From Candidatus Aphodovivens avistercoris (GTDB lineage Bacteria > Actinomycetota > Coriobacteriia > Coriobacteriales > Eggerthellaceae), in contig DVIW01000020.1 in assembly GCA_018710945.1 (NCBI GenBank), forward strand, positions 31,046-95,045: a stretch of DNA of 64,000 nt, read 5' to 3'. The notes under the pieces were generated by a model. The model had not been told where the DNA came from and searched no databases. It was given only the letters and a program-made list of their open reading frames with translations. Position numbers and translations under genes: made by a program. This document shows positions 41,268-49,569 of the stretch, piece by piece (position 1 is the stretch's first letter; every line of letters starts with the position of its first letter).

Positions 41268-44039
41268 CTAGTAGGGCTCGTCCAGATTCGCGTGCGCCTG
41301 CGCGTCGTCGGCCAGCCCCATGAACTTCCCCTGGCGGAACCGGTCCAGCGCCACCAGCGCGATCATGCCGGCGTTGTCGCCGCAGGCGGAAAGGGGCGGC
41401 ATGACCAGTCGGACGCCCAGTTTCGCGCACAGTTGCTCGTAGGACGCGCGCAGCACCGGGTTCGCCGCCACGCCGCCGCCCAGGCAGAACGTGCGTGCGC
41501 CGGTGAGCTGCAGCGCCTTTTTCGCTTTGGACACCTGCACGTCCACCACCGCCTGCTGGAAGCTGGCCGCGATGTCGGGGATGTTCAGCGGCCGGCCGGC
41601 GGCGCGCTCGTCGTTGATGTAGGTGACCACGGCCGTTTTCAGGCCCGACAGCGAGAAGCGCAGATCGCCCGAGTGCATCATGGCGCGAGGGAACGCGATG
41701 GCCGCCGGGTCGCCCTGCGCGGCCGCACGCGAGATGGCCGGCCCACCGGGATATCCCAGCCCCAGCGCCTTCGCCACCTTGTCGAACGCCTCGCCCACCG
41801 CGTCGTCGATGGTGGAGCCCAGCGTCTCGTAGCTGCCCCAGTCCTTCACGTGCACCAGCATCGTGTTGCCGCCCGACACCAGCGACGCCACGAGCGGCGG
41901 CTGCAGCCCCGGCGCGGCGATCTTGTTCGCGTACAGGTGCCCCTCCAGGTGGTTCACGCGGACGAGGGGCTTGTCGGCCGCCCAAGCCGCGCCCTTCGCG
42001 AACGCCACGCCCACCACCAGCGCGCCCAGAAGCCCCGGTGCGTAGGTGACGGCCACGCCGTCCAAGTCGGCCCAGGAAAGCCGCACGACGCCCAGCGCGG
42101 ACGCGGCCACGTCGAAGCATTCGTCGCACACGCCGCAGACGGCCTCGATGTGCTTGCGGCTGGCGATCTCCGGCACGACGCCGCCGAAGCGCGCGTGGAA
42201 GTCGATCTGGGAGGCCACCACGTCCGAAACGAGGTTGCCCGCACCGTCCACGATGGCGGCGGCGGTTTCGTCGCAGGACGACTCGATGGCAAGGATGAGC
42301 GGGCGGCGCGCGTCGAGCGCGGAGGCGGCTGCGGCGGACTCGGGGCCGGACGCGGTTGCGGACGATGCGGCGGCGGGAGCGGGTGCGACGGCGGCGCTTT
42401 CTGCCGGCGACGACGCATGGTCGCTCGCGACCTCGGCAGCCGGGTCGAACACCTGCAGCTCCATGCCCGCCACGTCGTGATGCGCCAGCGGCAGCGACCC
42501 CTGCATGATGAGGGCGTCCTCGCCGTCGGAGTAGTAACGCGGCCGCGTGCCCAGCGCCTCGAACCCCAACGCGCGGTAGAACGCCTGCGCCCCCTCGTTG
42601 GCGGCGCGCACCTCCAACGAGCACGTGGAAGCGCCCAGGTCGCGCGCATCGGAAGCCACCCGCGCCAACAGCTCGCGCGCAATGCCCCGCCGCCGCCACG
42701 CCGGGTCGACCCCCACCTTCAGCACCTGCACGTCTCCGTCGACGATCCACCCGCCCGCATAACCAACAAGCTGCAGCTGGTCGGAAGAGACGCCCTCCTG
42801 TTGAGCAGCGCCTTCCCCTTCCATCTCGTTCGCAACGTCAGCGAGGGTTTCCGTGGTGCCGAAGATTCGTTCGCTGGCGGAGGCGCCGCGTACTTCGGTA
42901 CGCAAGCCTTCGTCAGCGGGCGAAGATCCGGTGCCACGGGAAGCCGCAGCGTCGGCCCGTTCCGCCGTTCGGCAGGACGGCGGAACCCCATATGCCGCCC
43001 ACCAGGTACGATCTCCGCGCGGCAGCTCGTCGGCCACCAGGGCTTCGCTCCAGGCGTCGGAGCCCATCACGCGCGCTTCGAGGGCCGCCACGGCGGCGGC
43101 ATGGGCGGCGTCGAGCGGCTTGTAGGTGATACCGTGCGCATCGGGGCGCGCGTTCAGGATGGCGGTGTCGTGCATGGTGGCGCGCTGGTCGCGGCGCGGT
43201 GCCACGTCCTGCACGCCGGTGCGCAGGTTCTTCGGGTCGTTCTTCGCCAGGCGGATGCGCTCGTTCTCTTCCGCATCGGACAAGCGCGTGTAGACGGGCA
43301 GCGCGAGCGCTGGGTCATGGCGGAGCGCGTCGAACGGGTCGGCCTCGTCGGCGCGCCAAAGCGCCTGCACCGCGCGCAGAAGCCCGCTTCCCGTCGGCTC
43401 CCACAGCGCCTCTGGCAGCACCTCGCCCAACGGAGAGAGGATGCCCGCATACTTCACCAGAGCATCGCCCGCGACAAAGCGTGCGTCGCCTTCCGCTTCC
43501 GCATCCTCGCCCGCCAGCACACCCAACGCATCGGGAACGTCGGCGGCTTTCACCACGCGGTCGGCCTCCAGCCGGTGCGCGCCCTCGTCGTCCAGACGGT
43601 AGCGGACCGGGTAGACCTCCTTGCGCATGGCATCGGCGGCCACCAGCAGCCGCCCGCGCACGCCAGCCGCCTGGGCACCCCAGGCCACCGCGTCCAACGT
43701 GGAGAAGCCCACCAGCCCCACGCCCAGCGCCGCAGCGACGCCCTTCGCCGTGGCCATGGCGATGCGCACGCCCGTGAACGAACCCGGGCCGCGCCCGCAC
43801 GCCACGCAGGCGATGTTCTCGCGCGCAAGGCTGTGCTCGCTCAGCAGCGCGTCGATGCGCGGCAGCAGCTGAGTGTTGGAAGCGCGATGCGCCCGCGCCT
43901 CGGCGCAGGCGATGGGCTCCACCGTCTTGGTCGAAGGGTCAAGCGCGCCCACGCCGATGGCGATCACCTCGTTGGAGGTGTCAAACGCCAGAACGCAGCG
44001 CGCAGCCGCATTGGAGGCGGCCGCGCCACGGGCCGCCAC
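41268..44039 (-). CDS. tsaD: TsaB-RimI-TsaD fusion (t6A37 tRNA modification plus N-acetyltransferase)
   Basis: About 923 residues in three parts. TsaB (about 10-285; VLAFDTSNEVIAIGVG, CGRGPGSFTGVRIA). RimI-like GNAT acetyltransferase (about 303-515; VLKVGVDPAWRRRGIARELL). TsaD (about 580-923; LAIESSCDETAAAIVDG, metal-binding VNHLEGHLYAN, LVSGGNTMLV). An Ala/Ser-rich linker of ~50 residues precedes TsaD. TsaB and TsaD transfer threonylcarbamoyl to A37 of ANN-reading tRNAs with TsaE. The start is GTG at 44039, sharing one base with the tsaE stop (TAGTG) and preceded by AAGGTGG. The RimI domain is interrupted at about 351-420 by non-homologous sequence, the first part of which is the dispersed repeat. 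Confidence 0.92.
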   Translation of the reverse strand: MAARGAAASNAAARCVLAFDTSNEVIAIGVGALDPSTKTVEPIACAEARAHRASNTQLLPRIDALLSEHSLARENIACVACGRGPGSFTGVRIAMATAKGVAAALGVGLVGFSTLDAVAWGAQAAGVRGRLLVAADAMRKEVYPVRYRLDDEGAHRLEADRVVKAADVPDALGVLAGEDAEAEGDARFVAGDALVKYAGILSPLGEVLPEALWEPTGSGLLRAVQALWRADEADPFDALRHDPALALPVYTRLSDAEENERIRLAKNDPKNLRTGVQDVAPRRDQRATMHDTAILNARPDAHGITYKPLDAAHAAAVAALEARVMGSDAWSEALVADELPRGDRTWWAAYGVPPSCRTAERADAAASRGTGSSPADEGLRTEVRGASASERIFGTTETLADVANEMEGEGAAQQEGVSSDQLQLVGYAGGWIVDGDVQVLKVGVDPAWRRRGIARELLARVASDARDLGASTCSLEVRAANEGAQAFYRALGFEALGTRPRYYSDGEDALIMQGSLPLAHHDVAGMELQVFDPAAEVASDHASSPAESAAVAPAPAAASSATASGPESAAAASALDARRPLILAIESSCDETAAAIVDGAGNLVSDVVASQIDFHARFGGVVPEIASRKHIEAVCGVCDECFDVAASALGVVRLSWADLDGVAVTYAPGLLGALVVGVAFAKGAAWAADKPLVRVNHLEGHLYANKIAAPGLQPPLVASLVSGGNTMLVHVKDWGSYETLGSTIDDAVGEAFDKVAKALGLGYPGGPAISRAAAQGDPAAIAFPRAMMHSGDLRFSLSGLKTAVVTYINDERAAGRPLNIPDIAASFQQAVVDVQVSKAKKALQLTGARTFCLGGGVAANPVLRASYEQLCAKLGVRLVMPPLSACGDNAGMIALVALDRFRQGKFMGLADDAQAHANLDEPY
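42863..42986 (-). repeat. palindrome-ended dispersed repeat, copy B, inside a coding gene
   Basis: 124 bp, colinear with copy A (22561-22685). Its terminal hairpin GTTCCGCCGTTC/GGACGGCGGAAC has one G-T wobble. Relative to copy A, a G-C pair is flipped in the stem on both sides, so pairing is kept. It is read in frame within the RimI domain, contributing CRTAERADAAASRGTG and about 25 more residues. It lies between AAYGVPPS and the domain's next strand LVGYAGGW. Confidence 0.7.
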
Positions 44040-44545
44040 TAGCTTGCCACCTTCATCAGGCGCGATTTCGAATCGGACGACCACACTTTCAGCAGCGAGC
44101 GCGCGCGGGTGCCATAGGCGTGCGCTTTGATGGCGCGCACCCCGCCCTCTTCCACCACGATGCGGATCTCCAGATAGCCATACGGCATGGCCTCGGGAAA
44201 CTTCGACCCCCACTCCACGAACGACGCGCCGCCGCCCTCCAGCGTTTCGAAGTAGGCGATGTCGTCCAGCTGGTCGGCGTCCTCCAGACGGTACAGATCG
44301 AAGTGGTACAGCGGCAGGCGCCCGCCATCGTACTGGAGAAGGATGTTGAACGTGGGGCTGGTGACGGCCGCGGCGATGCCCAGGCCCTCGGCGACACCCT
44401 GCACGAACTGGGTCTTGCCCGCGCCCAGGTCGCCTTCCAGCATGATAACGTCGTCACCGCGCAGATAGGGGGCCAGCGTCGCCGCCAACTGCTTGGTGGC
44501 CTCGGGAGTCGAGGTCTTGCGCAAATATGTCAGTCCATTAGCCAT
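44039..44545 (-). CDS. tsaE: tRNA threonylcarbamoyladenosine biosynthesis ATPase TsaE
   Basis: 168 residues. P-loop [48 protein letters not shown] and [13 protein letters not shown] match TsaE, the ATPase of the TsaBDE complex that makes t6A37. An ATG 9 nt upstream (44554) is an alternative start; neither has a strong ribosome-binding site. The stop overlaps the GTG of the TsaB-RimI-TsaD fusion, so all t6A complex parts in this window come from one message. Confidence 0.92.
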   Translation of the reverse strand: MANGLTYLRKTSTPEATKQLAATLAPYLRGDDVIMLEGDLGAGKTQFVQGVAEGLGIAAAVTSPTFNILLQYDGGRLPLYHFDLYRLEDADQLDDIAYFETLEGGGASFVEWGSKFPEAMPYGYLEIRIVVEEGGVRAIKAHAYGTRARSLLKVWSSDSKSRLMKVAS

Positions 44546-44626
44546 GGCGCACATGATACGCCAGCCGAAGCGGCAACGCGCCCCCCGTTACGAAACCTGC
44601 ACGAAGGTGTGGCGCGCTTTTTCCGT

Positions 44627-44655
44627 TTGACCTTCGCTCTTTCCTTCGCTATACT
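44627..44655 (+). promoter_or_regulatory. strong sigma-70 promoter of the toxin-antitoxin operon
   Basis: TTGACC, a 17-bp spacer and TATACT, near consensus and the best promoter in the window. The AGGAGG ribosome-binding site and ATG follow within 30 bp. Confidence 0.8.
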
Positions 44656-44656
44656 T

Positions 44657-44673
44657 TGTCATACGGTATGACA
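44657..44673 (+). promoter_or_regulatory. operator palindrome of the toxin-antitoxin operon
   Basis: TGTCATAC-G-GTATGACA, perfect 8-bp arms around one base. It overlaps the expected transcription start, just after the -10 and before AGGAGG. Antitoxin or antitoxin-toxin binding here would block the promoter, the usual conditional autoregulation of type II systems. Confidence 0.7.
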
Positions 44674-44684
44674 GGAGGTGGTTC

Positions 44685-44999
44685 ATGGAGCCCATGGTTT
44701 CTGGACGCGTTCCGCTCATGTTGCGCAACCGGGTGAACAGCCGGCTCAAGCGCATGGGGTCAAGCCCCACCGAGCTCATCAACAAGGCATACGAATACGT
44801 CGACGCGACAGGGATGCTGCCCCGTTGCGAGAAAGCTCCTTCGCCCGGCGTGCGCCGGCTCTCGCACGAGCAGCGCACGAGCCTCGAACGGGAGCTGGCC
44901 GCCTCGACGTTCGCCGTGCCCGCCTCCTATTTCGCGGGGCAAAGCGACGACGACCTGCTGGAAGAGGAGCTGAGGCGCGCCTATGAAGCTCTTTCTTGA
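44685..44999 (+). CDS. antitoxin of a PIN-domain toxin-antitoxin pair (RelB/DinJ-like)
   Basis: 104 residues. The N-terminus VSGRVPLMLRNRVNSRLKRM, then SSPTELINKAYEYV, fits a ribbon-helix-helix DNA-binding domain of the RelB/DinJ kind. The C-terminal half is acidic and probably wraps the toxin (QSDDDLLEEELRRAYEAL). The ATG follows AGGAGGTGGTTC. The toxin gene starts 17 nt before this gene's stop, so translation is coupled. It probably represses its own promoter through the adjacent palindrome. Confidence 0.82.
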   Translation: MEPMVSGRVPLMLRNRVNSRLKRMGSSPTELINKAYEYVDATGMLPRCEKAPSPGVRRLSHEQRTSLERELAASTFAVPASYFAGQSDDDLLEEELRRAYEALS

Positions 45000-45429
45000 T
45001 ACCAACATCCTCATAGACTACCTTGCCCGGAGAGAGCCCTACTTCTCCGACGCGAAAAAGCTCCGCATCGCCGCGCTGTTCGGCGACGTCGAACTGTGGG
45101 CGTCCCTTCAATCCTACACCGACGCCGAGTACATCCTGAGGCGCGCCATCCCCGTGGACACCCTGCGCGCCATGATGGAGAAAACCTTGCCCTTCGTCCA
45201 GGTGGTGTCGCCGGAACCGGAGGATCTCGAAGCAGGCACGCGCTGTGGCTGGCCGGATCTGGAAGATTTCCTCATCGCCCGCTGCGCCGTGCGAACAGGA
45301 GCAGATTACCTGGTCACCCGTGACGTGAAGGGGTTCGCGCATTCGGAGGTTGAGGTGGTGGCGCCGACGGAGTTCTTTGCGCTGCTGGAGGAGGAATGGG
45401 GGATCCTCTACGACGAGATCGACGGATAG
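44983..45429 (+). CDS. PIN-domain ribonuclease toxin
   Basis: 148 residues. LFLDTNILIDYLARREP gives the first catalytic Asp (D6), SYTDAEYILRR the second acidic position, WPDLEDFLIARCAV the third and YLVTRDVKGF the last. Together they form the PIN nuclease acidic site. PIN toxins (VapC group) cut tRNA, rRNA or mRNA. It overlaps the antitoxin gene by 17 nt. The RelB-like partner with a PIN toxin is a mixed pairing. Confidence 0.87.
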   Translation: MKLFLDTNILIDYLARREPYFSDAKKLRIAALFGDVELWASLQSYTDAEYILRRAIPVDTLRAMMEKTLPFVQVVSPEPEDLEAGTRCGWPDLEDFLIARCAVRTGADYLVTRDVKGFAHSEVEVVAPTEFFALLEEEWGILYDEIDG

Positions 45430-45479
45430 AGCGCCGCGATCCGGGGCGGCTGGCGCAGCGTGGCGCTGGCACGCCGCCT

Positions 45480-45983
45480 TCAGTCCCGTGCGGTTTCTGC
45501 CACGATGCGGTACGCCTCCGTCAGGCGCTCAAGGCTCCATGCCGCGTTCGCCGCGCTGGTGGAGGGCAGGCGCGTTGCCGGAATGCCCGTGACCGGCTCT
45601 TGCCAGCGGCGGTACAGCTCGTGCGCTTTCGCCCCCGTGCAGAACACCGCACGGATGGGAGCCGCGTCCAGCACGCGCGACAAGTCGTTGGGCGCCACGT
45701 CCTTGATGCTGGCGTCGGAGGCCCCTTCGATGGTGCAGCGAGCGATCACATCCCACATCGCAATGCGGTTGCGCAGCAAAAACGCGCGCCGCTCGTCCAC
45801 GCTGCGCGGCGCCTCCGGCTCGCCCATCACGGCCGTCAGCACGCGCCACATGCGGTTCTGCGGATGCCCGTAGAAGAACCCCGCCTCGCGCGACTTCGGC
45901 GAAGGAAACGTCCCCAGCAAAAGCACGCGCGAGCACCCGTCGAACACCGGCTCGATGCTATGTTCCAACCGCTCCCGTTCCAT
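45480..45983 (-). CDS. DNA-deoxyinosine glycosylase, uracil-DNA-glycosylase superfamily
   Basis: 167 residues. VLLLGTFPSPKSREAGFFYG followed by HPQNRMWRVL is the first catalytic motif, and IPATRLPSTSAANAAW (PSTSxAN) the second, of the hypoxanthine/deoxyinosine DNA glycosylase branch. It removes deaminated adenine from DNA. The ATG at 45983 follows GGGGAGC; a longer frame up to 46127 is rejected as unconserved. It is divergent from the M24 peptidase gene, with a 216-bp gap in which I see no further gene. Confidence 0.88.
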   Translation of the reverse strand: MERERLEHSIEPVFDGCSRVLLLGTFPSPKSREAGFFYGHPQNRMWRVLTAVMGEPEAPRSVDERRAFLLRNRIAMWDVIARCTIEGASDASIKDVAPNDLSRVLDAAPIRAVFCTGAKAHELYRRWQEPVTGIPATRLPSTSAANAAWSLERLTEAYRIVAETARD

Positions 45984-46199
45984 GCTCCCCAGCGTAGCAC
46001 AACCTTGCCGCAACGCAGCGCGCACCTCGCAAGCCCGGCCCGCCGCCAAAAGCCTTGCACCCGAAGCGCTGTCAGGAGCGGTGGACCGTATGTTCTCAGG
46101 TGCCGACAACCCCTCATGCAGTATCATGGGGCGATCGGCGCGGCGGAAAGGCGCGGCGCCGCGAACCTACGAAACGGCTTTGGGAGAACAGGAGCGCCC

Positions 46200-47279
46200 G
46201 TGAGCAGCACCCGCATCGAAACCGTCCTTGGCAACCTGGCCGCGCGCGGCCTTTCGCAGGCGCTGGTATGCGACCCGCGCTCCATCCAGTACCTCGTCGG
46301 CGCCTACGTCGACCCGGGCGAGCGCTTTTTGGGGCTGCTGCTGCGCGCCGGACAGGAGCGCCCGACGCTGTTCTTGAACGAGCTGTTCACCGCGCCCGCC
46401 GGCATCGAGGCCGACGTGGTGCCGTTCAAGGACGTGGACGACCCCCTGGCCTTGCTGGCCGCGCGCTGCGATGCCGACGCGCCGCTGGGCTGCGACAAGA
46501 ACCTGCCGGCGCGCTTCCTGATCCCCCTGATGGAGCGCGGCGCCGTCGCCGGTTTCACGCTGGCCTCCGACGCCGTTGACGACGCGCGCGCCCTCAAGGA
46601 CGATCGCGAGCGTCAGCTGATGCGCGAGGCCTCCGCCGCAAACGACGCGGCGATGACGCGCTTCCGCGAATTGGCGCGCGAGGGCGTCACCGAGCAGCAG
46701 GTGGCCGCGCAGCTGGAGGACATCTACCGCGACCTGGGCGCTTCCGGCCACTCCTTCGCTCCCATCGTGAGCTTCGGCGCGAACGCCGCCGACCCGCACC
46801 ACGAGCCCGACGGCACCCGCCTGCAGAAGGGCGACGTCGTGCTGTTCGACGTGGGCTGCCGCAAGAGCGAATACTGCTCCGACATGACGCGCACGTTCTT
46901 CTTCGGCGAACCCGACGACGAGCAGCGCCGCGTGTACGAGACGGTGAAGCGCGCGAACGAGGCCGGGCGCGCAGCCGTGCGGCCGGGCGCGCGGTTCTGC
47001 GACATCGACGCCGCCGCCCGCCGCATCATCGAGGACGCGGGCTACGGTCCGCGTTTCACGCACCGGCTGGGGCACCAGATCGGGCTTGACGTGCACGAGC
47101 CGGGCGACGTGTCGTCGGCCAACGAGGCAACGGTGCAGCCGGGCATGTGCTTCTCCATCGAGCCGGGCATCTACCTGCCGGGGCGCTTCGGCGTGCGCAT
47201 CGAGGACCTGGTCATCGTCACCGACGACGGATGCGAGGTGCTGAACTCCTATCCGCGCGAGCTGGACATCCTGGGCTAG
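46200..47279 (+). CDS. M24 family metallopeptidase (Xaa-Pro aminopeptidase/dipeptidase-like)
   Basis: 359 residues. A creatinase-like N-terminal domain (about 1-125) is followed by the pita-bread M24 domain. Metal ligands: FDVGCRKSEYCSDMTRTFFF (two Asp), HRLGHQIGLDVHEPG (His), MCFSIEPGIYLPG (Glu) and FGVRIEDLVIV (Glu). All five are present, so it should be an active dinuclear metallopeptidase that removes residues before proline. The start is GTG at 46200 with AACAGGAGCGCCC upstream. It is convergent with the MFS-CBS gene, with a large palindrome and terminator between. Confidence 0.92.
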   Translation: MSSTRIETVLGNLAARGLSQALVCDPRSIQYLVGAYVDPGERFLGLLLRAGQERPTLFLNELFTAPAGIEADVVPFKDVDDPLALLAARCDADAPLGCDKNLPARFLIPLMERGAVAGFTLASDAVDDARALKDDRERQLMREASAANDAAMTRFRELAREGVTEQQVAAQLEDIYRDLGASGHSFAPIVSFGANAADPHHEPDGTRLQKGDVVLFDVGCRKSEYCSDMTRTFFFGEPDDEQRRVYETVKRANEAGRAAVRPGARFCDIDAAARRIIEDAGYGPRFTHRLGHQIGLDVHEPGDVSSANEATVQPGMCFSIEPGIYLPGRFGVRIEDLVIVTDDGCEVLNSYPRELDILG

Positions 47280-47298
47280 TCGCCGCCTGGAGCCGAAC

Positions 47299-47364
47299 GG
47301 TGCCAAAGGGACATATCTAATGGCACGCGGTGCCGCGTGCCATTAGATATGTCCCTTTGGCACC
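47299..47364. repeat. perfect palindrome with 32-bp arms
   Basis: Left arm 47299-47330, loop TG, right arm 47333-47364, every base paired. The outer ends are GGTGCCAAAGGGAC / GTCCCTTTGGCACC. Two more partial copies of CCCTTTGGCACC follow directly (to about 47390). A related GGTGCCAAAGGGAC is read inside the 3' end of folD near 49600. It is AT-richer in the middle than its surroundings. It resembles a miniature mobile hairpin element. Confidence 0.85.
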
Positions 47365-47391
47365 TGTCCCTTTGGCACCCTTTGGCACCCC

Positions 47392-47430
47392 AAACGCAAG
47401 CGCCCCCCTATCTCGGGGGCGCTTGCGTTT
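47392..47430. terminator. bidirectional intrinsic terminator
   Basis: A 16-bp perfect stem, AAACGCAAGCGCCCCC with GGGGGCGCTTGCGTTT, and a 7-nt loop, between the convergent M24 peptidase and MFS-CBS genes. Flanking A and T runs serve both directions. Confidence 0.8.
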
Positions 47431-47451
47431 CGGCCTTCTTCTTTCGGGGCG

Positions 47452-49377
47452 CTACTCCGCCAGCCCCTCGGCGCGCGCGATGCCGCGGATGATGTTGCGC
47501 CGCGACAGCGTGCCCACCAGCTTGCCGTCCTGCACCACGGGCACCTTCTTGATGCGGCGCTCGGCCAGCACGCGGCACGCGTCGTCGATGGTGTCGCCCG
47601 CCTCCACCGTCACCACGTGGCGGGTTGCCACGTTCATCACGTTCAGCGCCAGCAGGTCGGCCAAGCGCGCCCGGAAATCGCCGTCGTCGGCGAAGCGCAC
47701 CAGCGTGAGCGACGGATCGAAGAACGACAGCTCGCTCTTGCCCAGATACGACGCCACGTCACCGTCGGACACGAAGCCCACCAGGGCGCCTTCCGCATCC
47801 ACCACGGGAACGCCGCTCGTGTCGGCCTCGGCCATCACGCGGATGACCTCGCGCATGGGCGCGTCGGCGGACACGCGCACCGGATCGGCGTCCATCGCGA
47901 AAGCCACCGTGACAGCATCCGCCGCCGTCGGCGCCGCCTCGCCGCGGCGCGCGCGGGTCGCCCCCTTCTCGGACGGCGAAGCAGCAGCGCCCTTCTCCTT
48001 CGCCGGCTTGTCCTTCACCAGCGCCACCACCACGATGAACGCCAGCACCAGCAGGGCCGTCATCGCGCAGAAGGCGATGTGCTGCCCCAGGTACAGCTGC
48101 TCCAGCGCCCCCGCCTCGGGCGCCAGCGCCGGGGCCAGCGCCGAGAGCGACACCAGAAGCGCCGTGCCGAACGCGCCGGCGATCTGGTTCAACGTGTTCG
48201 AAACGCCCTGCGCGTGCTGGATGACAGCATTGTCGAGCGAGTTCACGCCCCAGGTGTTCAGCGGCGTCATGATGGCCTGCAAACCCACCGTCATCACCGT
48301 CACCACCACGGCCACCGCCACGATGGACGCGTCGATTCCCAGAAGCGTCATGCCGAACGCGCCGACCAGCATGACGATGCCGCCGGGAATGACCATGCGC
48401 CGCACGCCATAGCGGTCGAACAGCCGGCCTGCGAAGAACGACATGATGGCGCCCAGCACCGCGCCGGGCAGCATCGCGACGCCGGACATGGTGGCCGAAT
48501 TGCCCAGGACGTTCTGGATGTACAGAGGCACGATGACGCCGGTGCCCATCAGCGCCGCCTGCACGATGACGATCACCGCCACCGCGATGGCGTAGCGGCG
48601 CGTGCGCAGGATGCCCACCTGCAGCATAGGGGTCTCCAGCTTCAGCTGGCGGCGGACGTAGAGCACCATCAGCGCGGCGCCAATGACGATCAGCGCGGCC
48701 GTGAGCGCCAGGTTGTCCGACGACGCGAACGTGGACAGGCCATACAGCAGGCACACCAGGCCCACGGTGGTAAGCGCCACCGACGCCGGGTCGAACGTGA
48801 CGCGCTTGAAGTCGCCGTAGTTCTTCAGCGCGATGAAGCCGGAAACCACGATGAGCGCCGAAAGCGCCGTAACGATGATGAACAGCGCGCGCCACCCCAC
48901 CGAGTCGATGAGCAGGCCGGCCAGCGCCGGGCCCACTGCGGGCGCGAACCCGATGACCAGGCTGATGATGCCCATGGCCGTGCCGCGCTTCTCGCGCGGG
49001 AACACCAGCAGGATGACCGTGAACACCATCGGCATGACCGAGCCGGTGCCCGCCGCCTGCAGCACGCGGCCCAGAAGCAGCACGGGGAACGACGGCGCCA
49101 GCGCGGCGCACAGGCTGCCCAGCGTGAACAGCGTCATGCCACCCAAAAACAGCTGGCGCGTGGTGAACCGTCCGATGAAGTAAGCGGCGAACGGGATGAT
49201 GACCGCCTCGGTAAGCGAATAGCCTGACGTGAGCCACTGCACCGTGGTGGCGTCGACACCCAGGTCGGCCATGATGGTGGGCAATGCCGGCGAAAGCAGC
49301 GTCTGGTTCAGAACGGCGAACACCGTGCCTGCCAGAAACACCACGACCATCATCATTTGCGTGCGCGTCAAACCCAT
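47452..49377 (-). CDS. MFS drug-efflux-type permease (DHA2) fused to a CBS-domain pair
   Basis: 641 residues. The first ~465 are an EmrB/QacA-like MFS permease: NQTLLSPALPTIMADLGVD, TTVQWLTSGYSLTEAVIIP and the motif C-like GFAPAVGPALAGLLID are seen. After a charged linker (KDKPAKEKGAAASPSEKG) the last ~150 residues are two CBS domains (DADPVRVSADAPMREVIRVM, GVPVVDAEGALVGFVSDGDV; TVEAGDTIDDACRVLAERR, KKVPVVQDGKLVGTLSR). CBS pairs bind adenine nucleotides, so efflux may be gated by energy state or a dinucleotide. I do not know a described member with this fusion. ATG with GGAGG 7 nt upstream. Confidence 0.9.
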   Translation of the reverse strand: MGLTRTQMMMVVVFLAGTVFAVLNQTLLSPALPTIMADLGVDATTVQWLTSGYSLTEAVIIPFAAYFIGRFTTRQLFLGGMTLFTLGSLCAALAPSFPVLLLGRVLQAAGTGSVMPMVFTVILLVFPREKRGTAMGIISLVIGFAPAVGPALAGLLIDSVGWRALFIIVTALSALIVVSGFIALKNYGDFKRVTFDPASVALTTVGLVCLLYGLSTFASSDNLALTAALIVIGAALMVLYVRRQLKLETPMLQVGILRTRRYAIAVAVIVIVQAALMGTGVIVPLYIQNVLGNSATMSGVAMLPGAVLGAIMSFFAGRLFDRYGVRRMVIPGGIVMLVGAFGMTLLGIDASIVAVAVVVTVMTVGLQAIMTPLNTWGVNSLDNAVIQHAQGVSNTLNQIAGAFGTALLVSLSALAPALAPEAGALEQLYLGQHIAFCAMTALLVLAFIVVVALVKDKPAKEKGAAASPSEKGATRARRGEAAPTAADAVTVAFAMDADPVRVSADAPMREVIRVMAEADTSGVPVVDAEGALVGFVSDGDVASYLGKSELSFFDPSLTLVRFADDGDFRARLADLLALNVMNVATRHVVTVEAGDTIDDACRVLAERRIKKVPVVQDGKLVGTLSRRNIIRGIARAEGLAE

Positions 49378-49569
49378 GCCGATACCTCCGCGATTCCCTT
49401 ATCCGTCCTTAAAGCAGCGGCAGGATATGGTATCGGCACAGCGGGCGCATTGCAATGACACGGTGCCGGGTGCGTCTATCTTCCTCGCAAAAGGCCGACA
49501 ACTGCGCGGATTCGCGCGCGGGGCGCGGAGGGGTGCGGAGGTGCGGGACACGGGGGTGCGGAGAGGCGG

